The translations under genes and the position numbers were made by a program. The notes beneath the pieces are model-generated. The model had not been told where the DNA came from. It ran no database searches and worked only from the letters and a program-made list of their open reading frames with translations. From Rhipicephalus microplus (Eukaryota > Arthropoda > Arachnida > Ixodida > Ixodidae), in contig NC_134702.1 of NCBI RefSeq assembly GCF_043290135.1, positions 190,496,491-190,560,490 of the forward strand: 64,000 nucleotides of DNA, written 5' to 3'. How positions within the stretch are numbered: position 1 is the stretch's first letter; every line of letters starts with the position of its first letter. Positions 55,132 through 64,000 of the stretch are shown here, in pieces.

Positions 55132-55159
55132 CTGATGAAGGGAGGTCCCCTCCCGAAAC
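55132..55159 (+). ncRNA. Hammerhead-ribozyme-like core, module 2, plus arm
   Basis: Plus-strand copy of the same core: CTGATGA at 55132-55138, stem II GGGAGG/CCTCCC, GAAAC at 55155-55159, followed by an AATAAA 14 bases on. A second CTGATGAG without a stem II lies at 55111-55118, from a small tandem duplication in the palindrome centre. Confidence 0.6.
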
Positions 55160-55219
55160 TGTTGGGAAATAAATATATTTATCCTTGTTGACAACGCTCC
55201 CGTTGTGCCATATCCCATA

Positions 55220-55319
<100 letters not shown>

Positions 55320-55363
55320 CCAGTAGATCTTCCGTGAGCGTTCACAACGTGGTTTATTTCGAC

Positions 55364-55392
55364 GTTTTGGCCTAGAGTCTGGCCTTCATCAG
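55364..55392 (-). ncRNA. Hammerhead-like core, module 3, minus arm (mutated)
   Basis: Minus strand: CTGATGA, A, GGCC-AGACTCTA-GGCC, then AAAAC in place of GAAAC. The conserved G12 position is A, which would be expected to abolish cleavage. A decayed partner of the plus-arm copy. Confidence 0.5.
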
Positions 55393-55400
55393 GATCAATC

Positions 55401-55429
55401 CTGATGAAGGCCAGACTCTAGGCCGAAAC
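55401..55429 (+). ncRNA. Hammerhead-ribozyme-like core, module 3, plus arm
   Basis: Plus strand: CTGATGA at 55401-55407, stem II GGCC/GGCC with an 8-nt loop, GAAAC at 55425-55429, then AATAAA. ACGT just after the core could pair with ACGT at 55443-55446 to form a short stem III ahead of TTG; tentative. Confidence 0.6.
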
Positions 55430-55516
55430 GTCGAAATAAACCACGTTGTGACCGCTCACGGAGGATCTACTGAACTATATGCAACGCGACGGCCACTCAA
55501 CCACCATGTGCCTGTC

Positions 55517-55523
<7 letters not shown>

Positions 55524-55612
<89 letters not shown>
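55524..55612. repeat. (TA)n tract 4
   Basis: About 44 TA units. Confidence 0.95.
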
Positions 55613-55613
<1 letters not shown>

Positions 55614-55674
55614 TTAAGCTGATGGTGCTGACATCATCCTTGTGGTTCTGGCAGACAGTTGGTCGAGGTTCGAG

Positions 55675-55760
55675 TGTTCCGGCCCAGATTCACGGCGTGC
55701 TGACAGCGGGGCATCTCGGCTTCTTCCGCACCTGCAATCGTGCACGCCGTTGTTTTTGAT
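55675..55760 (+). pseudogene. Possible scrap of gypsy pol (HHCC finger start)
   Basis: AQIHGVLTAGHLGFFRTCNRARR resembles the start of the integrase zinc finger in element A (MHDDATAGHLGFIRT); here split as AQIHGVLTAGHLGF and FRTCNRARR. Too short for certainty. Confidence 0.35.
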
Positions 55761-57620
55761 GACTGGAGGTGTATATAATGGTTCGTTGTTGCATCACTTT
55801 GTGTGGTGGTTGTCAGCACTGGAAACTATAGACACTCCTGTCACCTGGCCTTCAATTACTCGACGCCCTATATGAGCCTTTTCAACATCTCAGCCTTGAG
55901 TTTCGAGGTGTGTTATCTATATCTATCCCGGGAACCTGATGGATCACCATTTATACCATCTATGCCACGCAGTTTGCAATTATTCGCACACTTTCAACCA
56001 GCTTTCTGACCAACGTAGCAGACTCCTTCATCCAGATTGTTACAATCCTTCAGCACGGAGTGCTGCGCCCACTCTTAACCAACCAGTGAAAAGAGTTTTT
56101 TTCCAGGGTCACCAATGATGTCCTGATTTGTTCCTTGATCATACTTAATCTAAACACGGCTACCATTCACTGCCGAATGGTAGCCGTGTTGACGTAGCAA
56201 ATGAAGCACATTACTACCGACATGCCGGCAACCTATTTGTCGGCCGACCACCACGATTGAAGGTCTGCAAGACGCTTAGCACGTTTGTATTTAACACATT
56301 CCTACACGAGACTGGTTGCTAATAATTTTTTTCTCTTAATCCGCCTAAATTAAACTTTGCTAATAGACACGGTAGTGTCTTCTTCCAAGCACCTTTCTAT
56401 CAAGTAAACTCAGAAAGCTGTTGCACGCACGGACCACGAAAGTTAACCTACACGCCTTCCGTTAATTGGCTCGCAAGTGGGATAACAATCTTATTAAAAT
56501 ATCCATAATAAAAATGGCCACTTCCTGGATATCTTGTGCTTCTTATTGCATGGAACACGCCGATTCGGGCTTTTTGAAACGCATCTCTTGCTGTACACCA
56601 GACCGTACCATGAATGCTGTCAAGTGACCCGTGTGACGTGTGTAATCGAACCACTGTCTTTGTCTCTGTCGACTCAACCCTGTAGCAACATTATTCACAT
56701 TTTCCACCAGAAGCCATATTTTACATGGGATCCCACCAACACGTGTAAGCAAACCATCCTCAGTGCAGTCGTTGTCCGGCTGCACGGAACCAATGCTCTC
56801 GTTGCAGGGAAGTAATGTTAGGTGCTGCTTACCGAGAGGTCAAAAAAAAGTAAAGGACCGGTAGGCTCCCGCTTAATCAATCTTCGTTGTTGTTAGCCCG
56901 AATACTCTGTGTTAATATTTCCAATACAACCTACTTCTGTCGTTTCGCTGTGGAAGTGCATCGCTACTTGCCGCTGTCTGAGGCTTTTTTGCTTTAAGAT
57001 CTATTCTCAGAACTTGTAGTATGAACCACTGAATATGTGCACCTTATTTGCTAGTGGTTAGAGATACACCTCTTTACAGGCGCCATCTCGTTTTGAACAC
57101 TACCAAGCGATGGCGCACTTTCAACTAATTGCGGCAAAACTGGGCTCTGTTGGTCTCATCCAGTTGCACGTAATAAGAGACAGTCGTTATGTAGTTTGAA
57201 GGGCTGACCCCAAAACTGACTGGCTATGGTCAACGCCTCCTCAGAATACAATTTTCATTATTGCACGTTACTTTATGACACTTTTTTAGCAATCACATAG
57301 GATTTAATGGAGCGTTCAATTCTCACACTGATATTATTTAGCTGGCACCAATTTAGCGTTTCACAAACAAGAAATACATTGCAAGGTAATTTTCCTAATA
57401 AGCAGTCATCTTCACAGCACGAGACAAGGGTTTACGCTGCGGAATCTTTAACCAAACACATTGCTCTGGGCTTGTCATTGACCTGAACTTAGGTAACACA
57501 ACTCAGCGGTGTCAAAGTAGATTGTCATATAAATGCGCATGCACCGAATGACCACCATTATCTTCATAATGCGCACGCACTAATATATAATATTCACACC
57601 TGGTTGGTTCACCTTCACAT
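55761..57620. other. Unassigned stretch
   Basis: No gene recognised. Holds one hairpin (listed separately). Confidence 0.5.
56153..56190. repeat. Perfect hairpin, 16-bp stem, 6-nt loop
   Basis: AACACGGCTACCATTC at 56153-56168, loop ACTGCC, perfect complement at 56175-56190. Not followed by a T run, and no gene ends here, so not called a terminator. Confidence 0.85.
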
Positions 57621-57629
57621 TGTGTAATT

Positions 57630-57800
57630 TCATCGCTTGTTGGGGCTTAATGCACCAAAAACCACTATACGATTATGAGAGATGCCACACAGTGGTGCCA
57701 CCTGAAAATAATTTTGACAACCTGAGACGTAATTACGTGCATTTAAATCTACGTGCACGGCTCTCAAGTAAGACACCTCCATCGAAAATGCGGTGGCCAT
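57630..57800 (-). mobile_element. Diverged SINE remnant
   Basis: Reverse-oriented body of the same SINE family: CCAAAAACCACTATACGATTATGAGAGATGCC, read in part at 57655-57686, and CACCTCCATCGAAAATGC near 57775. The tRNA-like head is lost after 57790. Confidence 0.7.
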
Positions 57801-60800
57801 GACCGTACTTTCATTCCCTGACTTACAGTACAGTAATCGACCATCATGGCAACTAATCCAGTGTGGCGGTTGTTTAGCAGTGTGCAGCGCCAGCGAGCTT
57901 AGTGCACCGGCCGATAGGTATATTTTCTCGCGCTTCGTTTCGCTCACAATACACATTTAGGCGCATCGCACGGGACATGTACAAGTGATCACTCATATCA
58001 CCCATGTTGTAAGCTCTTAGTAATACTCACAGACGTCTGGCTACACTATTGTGATGCTTTTTGCAGGGGGTCGATCGCACAAAGGCGTGCCGACGTAGAT
58101 TTCAGCTTCTTGTAACTGCACGTGAATAAACAAAGTAGTTCTTATGCATACGCAAGAGCAGGACAACGGCAGCCCTCCTTTCAACCTAATCTACTCTTAC
58201 GTGGGTAGGTGGGGGCAATGTATTAGAGGGTCACAATATTTTTCGTACATCCCATTTTTGCATAAGACAAAACATGGAGCTAAGATAGGTTCTTGAGAGT
58301 TGCACGCCATTCCTTTGTTGCATTTTTTTCTTTGTTTATTCATTGTGGTGCATGTCGAGCGGACAAGACGAACGGAACATTACAAGGAGGGGGGACGCTT
58401 TTACGAGGCTTCGCCTTGGCTAATGCTGGACGCTACGCACGCTTATGCTTAAGTTGCAGCGGTCAGATGACGTGCTCGCAACATCAATTGGGACTTGCTG
58501 CCGCCGATAAGTATACAAATATAGAACAGTGTAAAGTAAAATGAACTGCCACCGCATCAGCGTAGTTCAAACGCGACACAATCATACATTGGCGCTGCGC
58601 CGAATGACTAAACTGTAAAATTTGTTCGTCAGAGGCATGGCCAATATCTTCGTAATGCTAACAAATGCCTCTCAGTTTCTGGTAAGATGGATAAAATGCT
58701 CGTGCATAGCATAGGACATACTGCTGTCATGGAAGGTAGAGAGACAATGTCCTTCTTCAGTGGGCCATACGGAAAAGTCTAGAAGTTGGCTGCTGTGTTG
58801 AGTTATTTTCCCTCCGAAACAGCACTACCAGGCCACTTTTTCTTTGGGCACGATGTGTTGACAGAGAGCCTGGGTGCGTGTGACTTAACACTATAGCCTG
58901 TACATAGTTTCTCTTTAATCTTTTTACTGGTATATGAACAATCTTGACGAGTTTTCGATATCGGCATCGCCATCCCGTACCATATCAAGTCCGAATTGAT
59001 AACATTCCACCCCCCCCCCCACACACACACATCGTATGTTCTAGCCGCCGGTAAACGCACGCGAGTGGGAACTACGAATGCGGCTGAAGCAAAGGTGAAG
59101 CAAGCCGACCCATCGCAGTCCCACGAAGGGCACGCGCGATAACCTCACCCGCGTGTGATGGACGTTTTCGATTTTCGCTCAGGCAGAGAGGAAACGTCCT
59201 GCTTGTCTTGAAAAATGCCGGGGCAACGGTGAACTAGGCCGAAGCTGCCATATAACCAAATATGAAGGTATATAGCTGCCAATTGGACACTTCAAAAATA
59301 TTTTCTTTCTTAAGACGGAACATCTAATGCTTAAACTTAGGATACAAAAAGAACTGCTTCTTTGCTTTCCATTTTGTTATAAAGGTTATCTTTAATTATA
59401 CCACCCCGTGGTGCAAATTGCGCCTCAACGGGGACCAAAATGACGACTTGGAAAAATTCGGGATTTTTTCTCGTGAAGTTTGGCAACTTGAGGGGTCTGA
59501 AGGTATTTTTGCCGCAAAATAAAGCGTCTTTGGATTAATTATCCAATGCTCAGATATTCATACAAAGAACAGCATTGCAATAAAAAACTACAAACGCAAC
59601 CCCTTTCGGCTAAACTTTCGGAGGCATATGTGTCCGAAAAATTACGTTAATAATGATCAACTTAAAACGACGTTTTGCGCAGTCACCAATATTTAATATA
59701 TAAACTAAATTTGGTATTGAACGAAGAAGCTGCACTTGAAAAATAATTTTTTAACAAACAACAGTCTTATGACGTTTTGAGAAATTCGGAAAACACTCAC
59801 GCGACCACAAATTTTTTTCTCCGCAATATTCTAGCAATTCACTGCTTTCAAAGCATTGTAAATCAGCACAATTTTTCTTCGAATAGATTTGAGATGGTCA
59901 CCTAAATGGGTGGGAAGTTTGGCGTAGAATGACGCCACTACAAATGGCCCTGCCAGCGAGCAATGCTCCCGTCTGGGAGCTAAAGTATCAGCGCTTTTGC
60001 GTAAGGAAAGAGTAAGATTAAAGGGGAGATGAAAAAAGGGAAGAAAAAGGTATGATCACTTGCACCCTGCGTGCGCATTGGAGGATGTGACGGCAAAGCT
60101 CCCACACTGCCGCCGCACGCTGACAATCTACAAAATATAGAACGAAATTACTCAAATATATGTGGACTTCATTTACCGGAACATTCACGCCTATCCATCA
60201 CAATTTTTGTGTATTCTTTCATTTTTCATAGTTTTGATTCAGTGTACTTTTAAGAAGCAGATAGTTAAATTTCAGCGGACCACTACCTCGAAGTCCTTCA
60301 TAATGATAGAGGGGAGGGTGTTGGGACGCAAACATTTCTCGTTTTCTTCTTTCTTTTTGAGGATTACACGTCGCACTACCTTTTTTTGCATGAATCCACA
60401 GCATCCACACTTGTTTGATATCTCCAGTAATGCAGCACAGAGGTATTGTTGTAAGCGAGTTGTTTTGCCAAAGAAAGCATATAAGCACTGATGGTTCTTT
60501 TTTTTCTCATTATCATCAGCGATATGTCGTTGAAACAAGTATCGTTGTTATGGTGAGTTCTGCATGTAGGAAAAGCTTGCGAGTATTTTTAAATTATTGC
60601 GATCCCTCTAAAAGCGTGAACATTATTATGTCCGGTCTGCCAGCATTTCAGGACTGTCAGACCGCGCGTACAACAGCCAACAAAAAACCAAAAGCGTAGA
60701 AATTAACAGACCTGGGGCACTGTTTTTTTTTAATTCTCGGTAACAATTTTTTTCTCTTTTATTCACCTCTCAGTAAAAAAACAGTAAACTGAATACGCGA

Positions 60801-63800
60801 GTTAATCTCATTAGTCAAACAGTGCGTACATGCGATTTCATAGCCTAGCTATAATGTTTTTGCCTGCCAAAGTAACAAGAACAGCCTCACCATTTCTACT
60901 AACTGTCCTTTTCTCAAGTACACAGGTTAATGTATGGCAGCAGAGTGTTAAGCGAACACAAAGAGCTTATACTGCAACCGCAAAGCATGGTTTCAATTTA
61001 GTTTGAACCAGAAACTCCACAGAGTGCGGGTCCACTCGCGACACTGCAACACCGCCGCGTGCGCCGATCCAGGCGGCCGTGTGCCGGCGGGCAGGCTTGC
61101 GATCACATCTCCCTGACATGGTCACTTGATTTATAAATGTGGCACATGTAAGATCGCGACTCGCGCATGCGCGGCGCTTGCCAGCCAACATGGACGCTTC
61201 TCACGGCGAAACGTCGTGGTCGAGGACTCGCTGGAAACGACCATGTTCAACGGCGATTGGCGACAACAAGACGTGTATTCGTTGTGGTATTCTGATCGGC
61301 TAACCTGTGGTTACGTTAAGTCGGAGAGTAGGCCACCACAAGGTTGCGCAAGGTGGTGTTACTTCACTGCTTCGGTCATCATTATGTCGGAGCTTCCCCG
61401 CCAAGCTGACCTGCGAACAAGTTTCGTGGATTTCGCTATTAGGCAAGTCCTATCTTACGGCTTTCGTGTATTTTCTCCGCATTGTGCCTGTTCGACTGCC
61501 GAGAAAATGCCCATACCTTTAGTGTTTGCGCTACGTTGAAGGCGTACAGAAACTTGCTCGAAAACGCGTTTTTTGTGCACGCGGTTGCGGCGTAATCGCA
61601 AATGCTATGAAATGGTGGCGCTTGCCCCTAACCGTGCAGGGTTTAGCAGTGGTTTAGCCGTGGTGGTGCGGCAGCTGCTGTCGCATGTCATGTTACAGCG
61701 CGCAGTGCTTTATAGTTGAAAATTTCGCTACGTCAAGGGTGAGTGGTCGACAGCACTGCGCATCGTTTCCCTTGCAGTAGCGTTATCAGACGACACGACC
61801 GAGGTTCAGTAGGCGTGTTCCGTGTAGGTAAACAAGCCACTTTGGTTAGCACGGGTGTGACAGCTGGGCTGTACTTAGATTGCAATAACCCACTTGCGGA
61901 TATTAGCGCTGGGTATTCTGCCAGCAGCCGTTAATTTACCATTTGCAGGTCTTGTGCTGGCAGTAGTTGCGTAACTTACATCAAGATTGTCCTTATCTAT
62001 ATTACATTATATTACAATTTATTTGGGTCTTCGCAGAACATAATTGTGCTGTGATACTTTTGTTATCGCAGAAAGCACCTCCCGAAAGCCAGTGCTTCCA
62101 AGATGTGAGCCACACGTTCTTTTCAACGAACGGGTCAGATGCCGGGGAGTCGCGAGCCTACTGCTTCTGCTCTACGCAGACAGTGCAGCCACCAAAATTA
62201 AGTTCTTGGAAAGGTGTGCGAAAATCGCATGTTGCATAGAGTGGGAATGTTTCTTGTCAGTTCTTGCAGCTTATTAGGGAATAGAGATATATCTGCAAAT
62301 GTACTTTCTTGCACAGTGTGTTTCACATTCTCAAATATCCGTTATGCGAGTTTCAATCTTTCTTTTTTATCACCTCCCAGATCTTGACCATTCATACAGA
62401 GTGCTGCAGCAATCACACTATGTGAATATCTAGATGCTTCATTTCTGAAATCAATTACTGTGACCTCCTTCATTGCCTGACCAGTACTCTTCTCTAGAAA
62501 AGTCATGTAATGTTGCCCGTAAGCAACATTATGCTGATCTGACTGTAAATTTGTTCTCTTTGCAATATGTAATGATGTTAAGGCTCTAAAATGATGCTGT
62601 AGAGATTGTGTGGTTGTCACGCGTGCTGCATGTTTGTTTATCTGACCAATGCTTTACACAGTGTTTCCTCTTCGTGCTACTCTGGCACAGCGGCACATCA
62701 GTGAAGCCTTGGTTGGTCGATGGCTGCATGCTGATCTCACAATTGCTGACGTCATGATTTAATGTCATGTAACTGTAGTCACACATGTTCAGGGTGAGAA
62801 CAACGGAGAAGCCAAGTGAGAAGCTGAGAAAAGCTAGAACGTCTGTTTCATTGCATGTGATCTCTTTATTTCACCATTTGAGCGTAAACATTTTGTGTCA
62901 ATGTCTTGACATTGTACAACTTTGCAGATATCACAAATTTTGACGGTGAGGTTGGTTAGTCGCTTTCTACATTTCACTTATGAATGGTCAATTTACGCAC
63001 TGCATGGAATCATTCAATTATATTCTGCAATGAATGCTTATCTGTAAAATAGACTGCAGGTTCTGTTACTATTTATATGTCTATGATACAAAATTTTCTG
63101 TATGTTCAGTTTGTACTGTCAACAGCAAAAGTTTTCGGGGCGCAAAATGTTTGATGAAGCTGAATTTTCACTTTGCCTTTAAAAGAAATGTTTTATACTG
63201 CACTTGGCATTGCGACGTATACAGTCACCTGCTTGATTACAAGCATTAAGCAAGGATGTAGCGGAAATTCGCATTTGTTGTGGATTTAACATCCTGCAAG
63301 CTTTTGCTGTTGATAGCACTTTATGATCATAGAGTTTTCATGGCGCTAGAGCCACATTTCACCTTTTGAGCCACATAGCTGACAGTTTGTTGCTTTGCTG
63401 CTTTGTTTATCTAATATCAATTCAGCCAGTGCATTTAAAACCACTTCTTTAGTGTATTTACATCAATGAGTGTTTAAAGTTGTACTAGCTGTGGAGTTTC
63501 TTTTTTTTTCGCTCTTTTGGCGTTAACTTTTTGGGAACTTAACGGCTGTTTTCATAAGAATCTTAGATGGTAATATTGAATATGCTAAGCTTTGGTTCAA
63601 ACAATAAGCTGAATCGTTCCCGAGTTGCTTGTCCCACGCCATAGCATTCTCGGTGCCAAAAATAGAATTTAAGTGGGATAATGTAAAGCTCCTTGCTAGC
63701 TTCATGTCTTGCTTCTACTTGGAGCTCTTGTTACGATCCTAAAATTCAACCTACGCTGCTTACAGCTATGCCATCAATTGAACAACCCCCATACTGATTG

Positions 63801-64000
63801 AATATGATCGTTAGTGCAGCAGTTGTACTTTCGAAGGAGGCGAAAATGCTAGAGGCTGAAGTGCTTTTGAACTGACGTTCACAATCAGAAATCCATTATT
63901 ATGGTGTCATCAAGTGAACAAAGTGGTAATTCTAGATTGTATACATATTTCAAATAAGAGAGGTGAGCTGCTTAGTAGGTTGGTATTCTTGTTAAAAAGG
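57801..64000. other. Unassigned 6-kb stretch
   Basis: No recognised element or gene. The GC-richer patch at 61000-61700 contains ATG at 61190 in a good context with a 38-codon frame (MDASHGETSW..., ending KTCIRCGILIG); it could be a first exon or upstream frame of a host gene. At 62073 an AG acceptor-like site (TTTTGTTATCGCAG) precedes an open stretch to 62239. Neither has a recognised protein match. Confidence 0.35.

Larger units (their letters stand above)
55321..55472. repeat. 152-bp palindrome (module 3)
   Basis: CAGTAGATC at 55321 pairs with GATCTACTG ending at 55472; the arms are complementary throughout with scattered mismatches. The centre is near ATCAAT at 55396. Confidence 0.9.

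Noticed and set aside
56153..56190. Rho-independent terminator
   Set aside because: Eukaryotic context, no T run and no gene ending there.

Overview
Eukaryotic genomic DNA dominated by transposable elements. No host protein-coding gene could be recognised with confidence. The mix of a tRNA-derived SINE of the type known from hard ticks, an RTE-type LINE with a (GAT)n tail, a Gmr1-like Ty3/gypsy element with a SCAN-like Gag, and Penelope-like remnants suggests an arthropod, most likely an ixodid tick. The organism assignment is inference from element families, not from a species-specific marker.

Layout. 0.2-1.9 kb: a 5'-truncated, minus-strand LINE (RNase H end of ORF2) with TATG/CATA microsatellite on both sides. 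2.0-4.2 kb: a degenerate tetranucleotide repeat, then unassigned sequence. 4.2-7.15 kb: a rearranged Ty3/gypsy cluster (element G) with four LTR-derived pieces, a duplicated integrase segment, a piece of a second element (H) and a long open pol 3' half. 7.43-18.2 kb: a decayed minus-strand gypsy element (A), split by a young plus-strand LTR element (B, 10196-15906) flanked by a 5-bp target duplication. 18.2-24.3 kb: a second decayed minus-strand gypsy element (C), abutting A; its 5' LTR is interrupted by a LINE fragment. 24.3-30.3 kb: a 50-bp tandem repeat, a gag fragment, a textbook SINE insertion with a 16-bp duplication, and unassigned sequence. 30.3-33.9 kb: an RTE-type LINE with one visible nonsense codon. 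34-50 kb: mostly unassigned, with a Penelope-like GIY-YIG-like fragment, a truncated RTE copy, a second SINE and a CA repeat. 50.5-54.7 kb: element D, a complete Ty3/gypsy retrotransposon with 129-bp LTRs identical by eye and one uninterrupted 1293-codon gag-pol frame. 54.7-55.6 kb: three different hammerhead-ribozyme-like modules, two of them in long palindromes, alternating with four (TA)n tracts. 55.7-64 kb: a SINE remnant and otherwise unassigned sequence.

The strongest candidates for follow-up are the hammerhead-like/(TA)n array at 54.8-55.5 kb, the apparently intact element D whose insertion duplicated a site at the edge of that (TA)n tract, and element B, which keeps gag, protease and integrase in Gmr1-like order, has no recognisable reverse transcriptase or RNase H, and still has near-identical LTRs and a perfect target duplication, implying mobilisation in trans.
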